Source: Parabacteroides gordonii MS-1 = DSM 23371 (GTDB taxonomy: Bacteria; Bacteroidota; Bacteroidia; Bacteroidales; Tannerellaceae). Taken from it: a DNA stretch of 64,000 bases. The stretch is from assembly GCF_000969825.1 (NCBI RefSeq), contig NZ_KQ033919.1, positions 2,397,018 through 2,461,017 on the forward strand. Reading direction: 5' to 3'. The translations under genes were made by a program, and so were the position numbers. How positions within the stretch are numbered: the stretch's first letter is position 1; the number at the start of each line of letters is the position of its first letter. Shown here piece by piece: positions 16,748 to 26,536 of the stretch. The notes beneath the pieces are model-generated. The model was not told where the DNA came from. It ran no database searches and was given only the letters and a program-made list of their open reading frames with translations.

Positions 16748-19700
16748 ATGAGGAAAATTGTAATTCTGTATTTACTCTGTTTAGTTTGGTGTGCAGGTTT
16801 TGCACAGCAAAAGATAAACGGAATCGTCTATGAGGCTGATACGATGGAGCCTTTAATTGGAGCAGCAGTAATGGTAAAGGGCACAACGAACGGCCAGACA
16901 ACGGATTTGGACGGAAAATTCTCTATTATGGCTTCTGCCGGTGAAACTCTTTCCATATCTTATTTAGGAATGGTGACACAAGAGATTCCTGTGAAGAATG
17001 GCATGTCAGACCTGAATATTAAATTGGTAAAGGATGCCATGAATATTGATGAAGTCGTGGTGGTAGGATATGGCGTCACTCGTAAGCGTGACTTGGCCGG
17101 GGCTATTACTTCATTGAAAACTGATGAGATAAAGGCTGGTGTTGTAACCAGTACGGCACAATTGTTAAAGGGGCGTGCAGCTGGTGTTCAGGTAAAACAA
17201 AACTCGACGGAACCGGGAGGAGGTATTTCTATCCGTGTCAGGGGAGCTTCTTCCATCAGTTCAAATAACGAACCTTTATATGTAATCGATGGTTTTCAGA
17301 CAGAGATCGGAAACCAGATCAATCCTGAAGATATTCAGTCGATCGAAATTCTGAAGGATGCAGCCGCTACTGCCATCTATGGTGCGCGAGGTGCCAATGG
17401 TGTTGTCCTTATTACGACGAAGAAAGGTTCGAAAGGCGCATTCAATGTAAGTTATTCTTATAATGCTTCTGTAAAGAATTTACAGAATCCCTGGAAATTG
17501 ATGGATGCACAGGATGTGATGGGATATAACATGAAAGTTTGGGAGGACAACGGTAGTACCGGCAATCCGCCATATACACAGGAAGAACTGCAATATAAGG
17601 GAGCAGGAACAGACTGGATCGATGCAACTACAAGAACAGCAATGACACAGACTCATCAGTTCTCTATTACCGGAGGTAGCGATAAGATGACTATGTCTAT
17701 TTCAGGTAACTATCTGGATGATCTGGGTGTGTTACAGAATACGAATTTCAACCGTTTCAGCGGTCGTATGAATATGGATTACAAATTGAATGACAGGGTT
17801 CGTTTCGGCTCAAATCTTTATATGGCACGTTCCAATAAGAATTTCCTGAATATGGGAACCAATACAACGACCGACAACGTTATTTATAACATCTTCATGA
17901 TGTCTCCTCTGACAACTGTTACCGGTGATGATGTATTTGGTAAGAAAGGAAAGAAACCGGGTATTTTCAGTGAGTTGAACGATGTGGATTTCGAAGATAT
18001 TACAAATAATATGTATATAACTTTGTATGGTGAAGCCGATATCCTGAAATCATTGACCGCACGTGTTCAATATACATACAGTAATGATAACGAAAAGTAT
18101 CAGAAGTATTATCCGAAAAGTACGAATGTAGGTAAAGCCAATGACGGTCTGGCTACGATCTGGAATTATAAGAATGACAAACAGCAATTGGACGCTGTTT
18201 TGACCTGGCACCAGCAGTTCACAGAAAAACATGATGTGAAAGTAGTTGCCGGTACGACATATACCAAACATATTTACGAACAGAACGGAATGCAGGGATT
18301 CGGTTTCTCTACAGACGAATTCTCTTTCAATAATATGGGAGCAGCCCAGACGGTACAATGGATCAACTCTTCCAGATCGGATAATACGACAACCTCTTTC
18401 TTTGCAAGAGCGGAATATGTATTGAATCAGAAATATATTGTCAATGCTTCTGTTCGTGCAGACGGTGCTTCAAACTTCGGACCGGGTAATAAATGGGGAT
18501 ATTTTCCTTCTGCATCCGTAGCGTGGCAATTAGGTGACGAACCTTTTATGAGCTTCATCAAACCGTTGTTCTATGATTTTAAACTGAGAGCCAGCTATGG
18601 TGTTACCGGTAATGACGGGATCGGTAATTATCTTTCACAACGTAAATTTGCCATGACAGATGTATATTTGGGCGGTGGTTCGATCGTAAAAGGTATGTAT
18701 CCTTCCAACCCCGAAAATAAAGATCTGAAATGGGAATCTACTTCACAGCTTGACTTGGGGATCGATTTCTCTTTGCTTGATAAACGTATTGAAGTGAATT
18801 TCGACTATTATGATAAACGTACGAAAGATCTTTTGAATCCTATCTCAGTATCCAGTTCTACAGGTGGCTTTCAGACTATGACTGGTAATAATGGCAAAAT
18901 CCAGAACAGAGGTTTTGAACTGTTTATTAAATCCAACAATATTGTGAATAATAACTTTAGCTGGAACACAACATTCAATATCTCCCGAAATAAAAACAAA
19001 GTGCTTGAACTGAATCAGGGGGAAGCTCGTTTCGAAACAGTTCGTCCGCAAGGATGGTATAACTGGGAAGAATATGCTATGTTGAAGGAGGGTTATCCGT
19101 TAAGTTCTTTATATGGTTATGTATTTGATGGCATTATCCAGACAGGAGAAACGTATGCTGCACAGCCGAGTTCAGTTCCGGGTGACCCGAAATTTAAAGA
19201 TTTGGATGGTGACGGACAAATTACTATCAATGACCGTGAAGTGATTGGTGACGGTAATCCGGATGTGATCTTGGGTTTGGGTAATAACTTCAAGATTCGT
19301 GATTTCGATTTTTCATTCTTTTTCGATGCTTCTATCGGTAACGATTTATTGAACTTGTCGCGCGTAGTTTTGGAAGATGATAACAGATTGATCGATTCAA
19401 AAGATAGGTGGACACAGCATAATCCGTCTAATGAAATTCCACGAAAAGGATATAAAAAAGATGCCGGTGTTAAATACGGTTCTTATATCAACTCGCGGTT
19501 TGTTGAAGATGCGAGCTACCTGCGCTTGCAGAATGTGGAATTGGGTTATACGCTGCCGTTACAGAAATGGGGGAATATGTATAAATATGTCAAGAACTTG
19601 CGTGTATTTGTAGGTGCACAGAATTTGTTTACCATCACTGGATATACAGGCTTCAATCCGGAAGTAAGTACGAATGGCGGTAAAGCCGTTTCACAGGGGC

Positions 19701-19762
19701 TTGATTTTAGTTCTTATCCTGCTTACAGGACATTTAACTTTGGTGCAAAAATAATTTTTTAA
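16748..19762 (+). CDS. SusC-family TonB-dependent receptor, locus 2
   Basis: The 1004-residue importer has a signal peptide (LLCLVWCAGFAQ), goes directly into a carboxypeptidase-regulatory-like domain (about residues 22-95) and then the plug at DEVVVVGYGVTRKR (residue 101). It lacks the STN domain of the other four receptors here, which fits control by a hybrid regulator rather than by ECF sigma/FecR. It carries the QSIEILKDAAATAIYGARGA plug signature and a barrel with an aromatic C-terminus (FNFGAKIIF). It opens the locus 2 operon and is adjacent to its SusD. Confidence 0.95.
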   Translation: MRKIVILYLLCLVWCAGFAQQKINGIVYEADTMEPLIGAAVMVKGTTNGQTTDLDGKFSIMASAGETLSISYLGMVTQEIPVKNGMSDLNIKLVKDAMNIDEVVVVGYGVTRKRDLAGAITSLKTDEIKAGVVTSTAQLLKGRAAGVQVKQNSTEPGGGISIRVRGASSISSNNEPLYVIDGFQTEIGNQINPEDIQSIEILKDAAATAIYGARGANGVVLITTKKGSKGAFNVSYSYNASVKNLQNPWKLMDAQDVMGYNMKVWEDNGSTGNPPYTQEELQYKGAGTDWIDATTRTAMTQTHQFSITGGSDKMTMSISGNYLDDLGVLQNTNFNRFSGRMNMDYKLNDRVRFGSNLYMARSNKNFLNMGTNTTTDNVIYNIFMMSPLTTVTGDDVFGKKGKKPGIFSELNDVDFEDITNNMYITLYGEADILKSLTARVQYTYSNDNEKYQKYYPKSTNVGKANDGLATIWNYKNDKQQLDAVLTWHQQFTEKHDVKVVAGTTYTKHIYEQNGMQGFGFSTDEFSFNNMGAAQTVQWINSSRSDNTTTSFFARAEYVLNQKYIVNASVRADGASNFGPGNKWGYFPSASVAWQLGDEPFMSFIKPLFYDFKLRASYGVTGNDGIGNYLSQRKFAMTDVYLGGGSIVKGMYPSNPENKDLKWESTSQLDLGIDFSLLDKRIEVNFDYYDKRTKDLLNPISVSSSTGGFQTMTGNNGKIQNRGFELFIKSNNIVNNNFSWNTTFNISRNKNKVLELNQGEARFETVRPQGWYNWEEYAMLKEGYPLSSLYGYVFDGIIQTGETYAAQPSSVPGDPKFKDLDGDGQITINDREVIGDGNPDVILGLGNNFKIRDFDFSFFFDASIGNDLLNLSRVVLEDDNRLIDSKDRWTQHNPSNEIPRKGYKKDAGVKYGSYINSRFVEDASYLRLQNVELGYTLPLQKWGNMYKYVKNLRVFVGAQNLFTITGYTGFNPEVSTNGGKAVSQGLDFSSYPAYRTFNFGAKIIF

Positions 19763-21460
19763 ATGAATACGGTTATGAACAACATATTGAAAAAAGGATT
19801 GATATATACTGCGGCTTTTCTTTCGGCAGGCATCATTACTTCTTGTGACAGTACATTGGAGGAGGTTGTCTATTCGGAACTGACATCAGAGAATGCATTT
19901 AAAACGAAAGACGATGCAACGGCAGCTGTTAACTCAATGTATGAACCTCTTCACGGGGTATCCAACAGGGCGATTTTTTATTTGAACGACATGCCGACAG
20001 ATGCCTGTTTCATGAAAGAGATGGACTGCGAATTGTTGAATGAACTGAAAATGAGTACAAACCAGGATGTTTCGTCTTCTTGGAACGGTTATTATAAGAT
20101 TATCAGCCGCGCAAATATCGCACTTGATAAGATACCTGAAATTCCTGATGCTGAATTCGGGGATGACGAGGCTACCGCCGCGCAACTGAAAGGTAGATTA
20201 TTGGCCGAAGCACATTTCATGCGGGGTTTTGCCTATTACCAACTGACGGATTTATATTATACCGTGCCATTGGTTATTAGTAGTGATGTGGCTGTAGATG
20301 CTATTTTGCCTCCTGCTTCGATAGAAGAAATAGAAACACAGATAGACAAGGATCTGAATGCAGCTAAAGGAGGTTTACCACAGAGTTATAGCGATAAGCT
20401 GGATGCAGGAAGAGCTACTTATGGCGTGGCGGCGGGTTTCTTGTGCCGTCTTCATATGAGAGCAGCCGGTCGTGCTCGCTTATCTGGAGGAGATGACGCG
20501 TCGGAATGGAAAAAAGCGCTCGAATATGCCAATGAAGTACTGGCACTGAATGGTAGTGTTTATTCATTGCAGCCAAAAGTATGGGATGTGTTTAACCCTG
20601 AAACAGATGCTACCTTATATAATAATGAGCTGATCTTTACCGTACGTTCCAGCCAAGATATTCCTTCCGGAAGCTCCGATATAGGTATGAACTTTACTCC
20701 GTGGGATTACGATATGGGATGGAATCTGTTCAGTGTCCCTCTGGAACTGACCTGGATGTTCGATAAGTCAGACGAACGTTACTCAGAATTGTTGGTTACC
20801 CAGTTTAGAAATGTTTATGATAATGATGCGACTCCAAAGCCCAGATATTATATCATACCGGAATCGGTGGAAAAGGTAGGTACTGTCTATGCGGATTCGG
20901 AAACACAGACAATCAACGAACTGGGAGCTTCCTATACTAAAAAGTATAAATATCTCCGACCGGGTACTTATAATTACAATACCAAGAATAATATGCCAAT
21001 GCTTCGCCTGGCTGATATCATCCTGTGCAAAGCTGAAATCCTGAATGAATTGAACGGACCGACCCAGGAAGCGATCGATTTGATCAACCAGATCAGAAGC
21101 CGTGCGTTCCAGGACGACACTCATAATCTGTCGTTGGCTGCTTATTCTTCAAAAGATGCTTTACGCAATGCTATCTGTGACGAACGCCTTTTGGAATTAA
21201 ATAATGAAGGTGTACGCCGTCCCGACCTGATCCGTATGGGATTGTGGAAAGACCGTTTGAATAAGTATATAGCTGCCATAAAAGTGAAATCGGAATGGCG
21301 ACAGAAGAATTCAAAAGATCCGAATGCGGATTATACGTCTGAATGGAAGGTATATCCTCAGGACCTGACGGATAACGATATCAGACGTTATTTCCCGGTA
21401 CCGAAAAGAGAGTTGGATCTGAATCCGGATCTGGCAAATTGTAGGAGTTTTTCCAAATAA
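19763..21460 (+). CDS. SusD-family surface lipoprotein, locus 2
   Basis: The 565-residue lipoprotein has lipobox AGIITSC, the N-terminal SusD segment (ENAFKTKDDATAAVNSMY), the helical MRGFAYYQLTDLY segment and the RagB/SusD C-terminal motif (DERLLELNNEGVRRPDLIRM). It is the glycan-binding partner of the SusC directly before it: its first ATG follows the SusC stop with no gap, and a second ATG at 19775 is also possible, so the two are translationally coupled. Confidence 0.93.
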   Translation: MNTVMNNILKKGLIYTAAFLSAGIITSCDSTLEEVVYSELTSENAFKTKDDATAAVNSMYEPLHGVSNRAIFYLNDMPTDACFMKEMDCELLNELKMSTNQDVSSSWNGYYKIISRANIALDKIPEIPDAEFGDDEATAAQLKGRLLAEAHFMRGFAYYQLTDLYYTVPLVISSDVAVDAILPPASIEEIETQIDKDLNAAKGGLPQSYSDKLDAGRATYGVAAGFLCRLHMRAAGRARLSGGDDASEWKKALEYANEVLALNGSVYSLQPKVWDVFNPETDATLYNNELIFTVRSSQDIPSGSSDIGMNFTPWDYDMGWNLFSVPLELTWMFDKSDERYSELLVTQFRNVYDNDATPKPRYYIIPESVEKVGTVYADSETQTINELGASYTKKYKYLRPGTYNYNTKNNMPMLRLADIILCKAEILNELNGPTQEAIDLINQIRSRAFQDDTHNLSLAAYSSKDALRNAICDERLLELNNEGVRRPDLIRMGLWKDRLNKYIAAIKVKSEWRQKNSKDPNADYTSEWKVYPQDLTDNDIRRYFPVPKRELDLNPDLANCRSFSK

Positions 21461-21468
21461 TTGATAGG

Positions 21469-21511
21469 CAGATAGGCACTTGTCCCGACAGGTGACCTAT
21501 CTGTCGATTTT
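21469..21511 (+). terminator. Weak intra-operon hairpin after SusD, locus 2
   Basis: Arms 21469-21479 and 21492-21503 (CAGATAGGCAC / GTGACCTATCTG) pair with one bulged base and lead into ATTTT. It may cut transcript level between the SusCD pair and the enzyme genes. Confidence 0.45.
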
Positions 21512-21539
21512 ACCACAATGAATTATAAATAGACTGAAT

Positions 21540-22229
21540 ATGAAGAAATATATAAGCCGGATTGTTTTTTGGGTATTTATCCTGTGCGCAGTCAATACTT
21601 ATGCACAACCTCCGAAGAAAAAAGTCTGGAATTTTAATGACCTGGAAGGCTGGGTGTATGCACACCAGGATGATAACCCTGATCACCAATGTGTGTTGGA
21701 GAAAGGTAAGTTGCGCATCTTTACGCGGGCCGGTTCGTGGGACAGGAAGAAAGTTCGTACAGCAGATAAAATTTATACGACCGGACGTTATACATGGAAG
21801 ACTTATATCCCGGAAATGGGAAAAGGGGATCAGGCAAGTGTCGGCTCCTGGATTTATTGTGACGATCACCATGAGATCGATTTTGAAGTAGGATATGGAA
21901 AACAGGCGGTACGGGAAGAACTGGGAGCCGAACCTGACGAGATGATCGCCTATATGACTACGCAGGATCATCCGTTTAAGTCTGTCCCAGTGAAGATAAA
22001 GACAGGATGGCACATTTTTGAAATAGACATTACTCTGGTGAATGGCAACTATAAAGTCGATTGGTTGATAGATAAGAAGATTGTCAGTACGGTACAGCAG
22101 ACCTTTGGTACGGCATTCGCATTTTATATCTTTTGCAGTGTTGAGAATCTGAAGTTTATTGGAGACAACCTGTCGACACAGGAAAACTATGGTATCTTTG
22201 ATTATGTAAAATATCGGTATCACGAATGA
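21540..22229 (+). CDS. GH16-like secreted glycosidase or glycan-binding protein
   Basis: The 229-residue protein has a signal peptide ending near TYAQ and one concanavalin-type jelly-roll domain. The strand HHEIDFEVGYG (Glu112, Asp114, Glu116) matches the catalytic ExDxE pattern of glycoside hydrolase family 16, which cleaves beta-1,3 or beta-1,4 glucans and galactans with retention. Its short length and divergent flanks mean the fold could also be a non-catalytic or lyase-like member. Its place right after SusCD points to initial attack on, or binding of, the locus 2 glycan. Confidence 0.7.
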   Translation: MKKYISRIVFWVFILCAVNTYAQPPKKKVWNFNDLEGWVYAHQDDNPDHQCVLEKGKLRIFTRAGSWDRKKVRTADKIYTTGRYTWKTYIPEMGKGDQASVGSWIYCDDHHEIDFEVGYGKQAVREELGAEPDEMIAYMTTQDHPFKSVPVKIKTGWHIFEIDITLVNGNYKVDWLIDKKIVSTVQQTFGTAFAFYIFCSVENLKFIGDNLSTQENYGIFDYVKYRYHE

Positions 22230-22267
22230 TCCGTTAATAAGACTCTGTTTAACAAAAATATAATCCC

Positions 22268-24547
22268 GTGAAAAATATAGTAACTATCTCATTGACGATT
22301 CTTTGTATTATGTGCCTGGGAGCATGTAACAATGATCTGGAAATAATAAAATCCGGAAAGAGTGATTATGTCATTGTAATACCCCAATCCCCTACAATGA
22401 TAGAACAAAGAGCAGCAAAGGAACTGAATGAATATCTAAACAAAATAGCTGGGGTGATGCTGCCGGTTGTTGAAGATAATGCTGCTCCTGTCGATCATGA
22501 AATTTCGATAGGGAATACCAACCGGGTTATTCCGCTGGCTATTTCATTAGATAAGCTGGAACAGGATGGTTTCTATATTAAAACGAATGCACATAAACTT
22601 TATATAATGGGGGGGAATAGCTACGGCACTCTCTATGGCGTTTATGAATTATTGGAAAAATATTGGGGATGCAGAAAATATACACCGACTGTAGAAGTTG
22701 TTCCGCAACGGTCGACAGTCGTATTGCCTGCCAATATAGATAACTGGCAAGTTCCGGTTATTACATCCCGGAATATGTTATATGTATGTGCCAATGACAA
22801 TGCCTATTTTGATTGGTTGCGGCTGACGCAAACTCCTACCAGCTGGGTGGACAGGGGCAAATGGGGTTTCTGGGTACATACGTTCGATCGGCTGGTTCCT
22901 CCCGGAAAGTATTTTGCTCGGCATCCCGAATACTATGCGATGAATGAGAAAGGGGAACGTGTCCCTTCACAACTCTGTCTGAGCAATCCGGAATTACTGG
23001 ATGTCCTTTGTAAAGAACTCGACTCCTGCATATCTGAAAAACCGGAAGCGCTCTATTGGTCGGTCAGTCAGAATGATAACTACAATTATTGTAAATGCGA
23101 AGCATGTAAAAAGGTTTACGAAGAGGAAGGGAGCCCTTCCGGATTATTGATCCGCTTTATTAATAAAGTGGCGGAACGCTATCCGGACAAGATCATTTCA
23201 ACCCTGGCCTATCAGTTTACCCGTAAAGCTCCTAAGCTGGCTAAACCGGCCGGGAATGTGAATATCATGTTTTGTAATATCGAATGTAACCGGAGTAAAC
23301 CGATTCCTTTGGATACATTGAGTGCTGGCTTTAGAAAAGATATGGATGACTGGGCGGAAATATCTCGTAATATTCTTTTATGGGACTATATAGTGCAGTT
23401 CAGCAATTTATATACTCCTTTCCCTAATTTCAGAACTTTGCAGCCTAATATGAAGTATTTTGCAGGTAATCATGTCACTTCCGTTTTCTCCCAGGGCAAT
23501 CCGGAGCCAGCCGGGGAGATGTGTCATTTGAGAGCTTATGTCTCGGCAAAGTTGTTATGGAATCCGGATTGCGATCTCGATGCTGTGGTTGACGATTTCC
23601 TGGAAGGTTATTATGGGCAGGCCGGGAAATATATTAAGGAGTATATGACCTTATTACATGATAATCTGGAGAAAAGCGGGGAGGAGCTAAGTATTTTCGG
23701 TAATGCTCTGACCCCGGTCAATGGTTATCTGTCACCAGAGAACCTGGATGCTTATAGCCAGTGCTTTGATAAGGCGGAAAAAGTCGTTGCCGATGATAAG
23801 GACTTGACGGCACGTGTGCAGTTTGCACGTTTGCCTGTTATCTTTGCAGAGCTGGAACAAGCTAGTCTGATGCCTGTCGGTAAAAGAGGGTTCTTGATCG
23901 ATGGCAAAGATGGGGATTTGTCGGTGAATGAAGATTTTATGCATAAATTGGATCATTTTATCTCCTGCTGTAAGGTAAATAACACACGCCGTTTATGTGA
24001 ATGGATGACACCGGTAGACGAATATAAAGAGGAGATGACGGATGTTCCCCTGCAATATCTGAAGTTTCTGGCCAAAGGGAACAAAGCGTTGGGGAAGCCT
24101 GCTACAGTGAACTTACCGTTAACCCGGTATGGTGCAAAAGGTACCGGATCATTAACCGATGGTGTGTTGGGTGCCCGCAATTATGATGAAAACTGGCTGG
24201 GATTTAAACACGATGACTTCGAAATAACGGTCGATCTTGGAGAGAAAGAAATTATTTCGGAGGTCGATACCCGGTTTATCCAGTCTATTCTCGATCGTCT
24301 TTTCCTGCCGGAAGGGATGGAAGTATTCGTTTCTGCTGATAACCGGACATACCATTCTGTTGGCCGGATCGTGAATGAGATGGATAGGGAAAAGAATTAT
24401 AAAACGAAAGTGTTTGAGTTGAGGTTCACACCTTGTGAGGCTCGTTATATAAAAGTTAAGGTTAAAGTAGTTCCGGTTTGTCCTATGTGGCATCGAGATG
24501 CCCGAAGCGATGTATGGACCATGGTGGATGAAATAGCAGTTCGTTAA
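22268..24547 (+). CDS. DUF4838 lipoprotein with C-terminal discoidin-like domain
   Basis: The 759-residue lipoprotein (lipobox MCLGAC, Cys20) begins at GTG: the next in-frame ATG, codon 15, would destroy the signal peptide. It has an N-terminal GH20/GH67-like accessory fold (EQRAAKELNEYLNKIAGV to YGTLYGVYELLEKYWGCRKY), a DUF4838 barrel-like middle (about 160-440; KCEACKKVYEEEG, NILLWDYIVQF) and a C-terminal F5/8-type carbohydrate-binding domain (about 620-755). DUF4838 proteins are glycoside-hydrolase-like and found in Bacteroidetes glycan loci; the substrate is not established. It is 38 bases after the GH16-like gene and part of the same operon. Confidence 0.82.
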   Translation: MKNIVTISLTILCIMCLGACNNDLEIIKSGKSDYVIVIPQSPTMIEQRAAKELNEYLNKIAGVMLPVVEDNAAPVDHEISIGNTNRVIPLAISLDKLEQDGFYIKTNAHKLYIMGGNSYGTLYGVYELLEKYWGCRKYTPTVEVVPQRSTVVLPANIDNWQVPVITSRNMLYVCANDNAYFDWLRLTQTPTSWVDRGKWGFWVHTFDRLVPPGKYFARHPEYYAMNEKGERVPSQLCLSNPELLDVLCKELDSCISEKPEALYWSVSQNDNYNYCKCEACKKVYEEEGSPSGLLIRFINKVAERYPDKIISTLAYQFTRKAPKLAKPAGNVNIMFCNIECNRSKPIPLDTLSAGFRKDMDDWAEISRNILLWDYIVQFSNLYTPFPNFRTLQPNMKYFAGNHVTSVFSQGNPEPAGEMCHLRAYVSAKLLWNPDCDLDAVVDDFLEGYYGQAGKYIKEYMTLLHDNLEKSGEELSIFGNALTPVNGYLSPENLDAYSQCFDKAEKVVADDKDLTARVQFARLPVIFAELEQASLMPVGKRGFLIDGKDGDLSVNEDFMHKLDHFISCCKVNNTRRLCEWMTPVDEYKEEMTDVPLQYLKFLAKGNKALGKPATVNLPLTRYGAKGTGSLTDGVLGARNYDENWLGFKHDDFEITVDLGEKEIISEVDTRFIQSILDRLFLPEGMEVFVSADNRTYHSVGRIVNEMDREKNYKTKVFELRFTPCEARYIKVKVKVVPVCPMWHRDARSDVWTMVDEIAVR

Positions 24548-24564
24548 TCAATAAATGTGATATT

Positions 24565-25974
24565 ATGAAGCTAATGAAGTATTTGTGTATGATGTTACTG
24601 CTCGCGTTTGTAGCGTGCAACAATGATTCGGAAGGCGAGGTGCCCCCGACAGAGTTGATTCGGGCGATACAGGTAGCCCCCAAATCGGATAATGTGTTGA
24701 GGATGGAGGTCAATATAGAGTTCAAGCAAGCTGTGGACTATCAGATCGAGTATTGGAAAAGTGATGATGAAGCATCTAAAAAGATGACGGCGTTGGCTGG
24801 AGCTGACGGTTCTTCTACCTGCACTTTGGTTTTACTGGAGCCGGAAACCGAATATACTTTCAAGGTAAAGGCTTCGACGGGAGCAGTTTCGACGGTCTCC
24901 GAAGGATATACCTTTACGACATCTTCGCTGCCATCAGGTGTTCCGGTCTATTCAATGCCCATCGATAAGATGGAAGAAGATCTTCCCGGTTATATCTTGT
25001 TGATGAAAACAGATAAACCCGGTCATATTACGATAGTGGATACTAAAGGTAACATTGTCTGGTATCAGAATATGGAAAAGGCAGTACGTGTGGCAAATTT
25101 TGATGAAAAAACGAATACAATCTCCTGCATCATAGGTGCTTATGCGGAAAAGGATTATACCGGCAATGAAATCGTAGTGATGGATCTGACGGGGAAACGA
25201 CTGCTGGATAAGGTATTTGATAAATTTTATGCTCACCATGATATCCGCCGCATGCCGGACGGGAACCTGATCCTGGTTAATTATACTCCTAAAACATTTG
25301 ATCTGACAGAACGTGGAGGGAGTAAAGAAGAGACGGTATGGGGAGACGGCTATACGATCTTCGATATGGAAGGTAACAAGCTCGAAGAATGGGATTGTTT
25401 CGGCGAATTGCATCCGGCGGATGATCCTAATATCATGGAAATGGTACCTGTTACCAGCGTATTGGAGAATCCTATATGGTATAAAGACGATTGGCTGCAT
25501 GCCAACTCGGTTAATTTTGATTCCGAAGGTAATATTTATATGTCTTTCAACTGGAGAAGTGAGTTGTGGAAGATAGAGAGAAAGACGGGGAAAGTTTTGT
25601 ATAGGGTTGGTAAAGATGGTAATGTCGATATGCCGGCGGCTGGTTATGCAAACGGTATGCATAGCGTTGACCCGTTAGAACCGAATGAAGTTCTGGTGTT
25701 TGATAATGGCATTTACAATCATCTTTCCCGTGCATTGATTTATTCAGTCGATGAAAAAGACCGAAAAGCGGAGGTGACTATGGAAGTGACTTTACCGGAA
25801 TACAGCTCTCCTTATATGAGTAATGTCCAGATATTGAATGACAATTTATTGATGTTTGGTTCGACACAAACCAGTACTGTTGTCTTTACGGATAAGAAAG
25901 GAACAATTTTACGTACGATCCTGGGATTACATCAGTCCTACAGATCGGTTTATATACCCGAGATAGTGTATTGA
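24565..25974 (+). CDS. Arylsulfotransferase (ASST)-like lipoprotein
   Basis: The 469-residue lipoprotein (Cys18 in LLLAFVAC, then acidic residues NNDSEGE compatible with surface export) has an N-terminal fibronectin-III-like domain (about 30-120) and a C-terminal propeller domain resembling PAPS-independent arylsulfate sulfotransferases. His224/225 (YAHHDIRRMPDGN), His312 (DWLHANSVNFDSEGNIYMS) and His366 (GMHSVD) are candidates for the histidine cluster that holds and transfers sulfate in that family. I cannot assign which is the sulfo-histidine. It is the last gene of locus 2, ending at a strong terminator. Confidence 0.8.
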   Translation: MKLMKYLCMMLLLAFVACNNDSEGEVPPTELIRAIQVAPKSDNVLRMEVNIEFKQAVDYQIEYWKSDDEASKKMTALAGADGSSTCTLVLLEPETEYTFKVKASTGAVSTVSEGYTFTTSSLPSGVPVYSMPIDKMEEDLPGYILLMKTDKPGHITIVDTKGNIVWYQNMEKAVRVANFDEKTNTISCIIGAYAEKDYTGNEIVVMDLTGKRLLDKVFDKFYAHHDIRRMPDGNLILVNYTPKTFDLTERGGSKEETVWGDGYTIFDMEGNKLEEWDCFGELHPADDPNIMEMVPVTSVLENPIWYKDDWLHANSVNFDSEGNIYMSFNWRSELWKIERKTGKVLYRVGKDGNVDMPAAGYANGMHSVDPLEPNEVLVFDNGIYNHLSRALIYSVDEKDRKAEVTMEVTLPEYSSPYMSNVQILNDNLLMFGSTQTSTVVFTDKKGTILRTILGLHQSYRSVYIPEIVY

Positions 25975-25997
25975 ATACGATCGAAATAACCTTTTAC

Positions 25998-26040
25998 AAT
26001 GAATACGCTGTTTCTGTAAAGTTACAGCGTATTCATTTTT
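25998..26040 (+). terminator. Terminator of the locus 2 operon
   Basis: Arms 25998-26011 and 26024-26037 (AATGAATACGCTGT / ACAGCGTATTCATT) pair perfectly over 14 bases around a 12-base loop and run into a T-tract. It closes the SusC-to-sulfotransferase transcript. Confidence 0.88.
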
Positions 26041-26151
26041 CAGGGGATTTTTTCGGATAGGAGCAAAGAACCATAAAAATAACGGAAAGTACTTGATTAT
26101 AAGGATAAAAATGCTTAATATTGCTTATTACTAACTTTAATACGTAAAGTT

Positions 26152-26535
26152 ATGGAAAAGAAAGCATTTAGAAAACGGATGATAACTCCGAAACATCTCT
26201 CGATTGCCGTTTGCCTGTTAATCATTTTCGGGTTATTCTATTTGAATGATGTGCCCTGGTTTATCTATGTTGCAGTTGTAGCGATCGCCTGCGTTGCCTT
26301 CCAGCCATACAGAATAGACAGCAAATACCTGACACAAGGAAATTTTGTGGCCATCCCTGTTGAAGCAATCGATAAAGTCTTTGTAAAAGAGTCGGGTAGC
26401 GTGGTAGTATATTATAGTAAACCTTATAAAGACGAAGAATATACGAACACGGTTCATCCGGTCGATACCGAAGGTTTTGTGGCGGCTTTACAACAAGTAA
26501 ATGAAGAAATGACTATCTTGCGCGAAAATTCGTAA
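26152..26535 (+). CDS. Small membrane protein with PH-like domain
   Basis: The 127-residue protein has two hydrophobic segments (about residues 14-29 and 33-48) and a cytosolic C-terminal beta-domain (YRIDSKYLTQGNFVAIPVEAIDKVFVKESGSVVVYY). The arrangement resembles the bacterial PH-domain family of small membrane proteins. The next gene starts one base after its stop, has the same layout and is probably a diverged partner. Function unknown. Confidence 0.6.
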   Translation: MEKKAFRKRMITPKHLSIAVCLLIIFGLFYLNDVPWFIYVAVVAIACVAFQPYRIDSKYLTQGNFVAIPVEAIDKVFVKESGSVVVYYSKPYKDEEYTNTVHPVDTEGFVAALQQVNEEMTILRENS

Positions 26536-26536
26536 A

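Noticed and set aside
21510-22223. Minus-strand open frame (237 codons) opposite the GH16-like gene
   Set aside because: It overlaps the GH16-like gene fully; the plus-strand frame has a signal peptide, an ExDxE motif and operon position, the other has none.
24952-25662. Minus-strand open frame opposite the arylsulfotransferase-like gene
   Set aside because: Shadow of a well supported gene; no motif, no promoter and no independent context.
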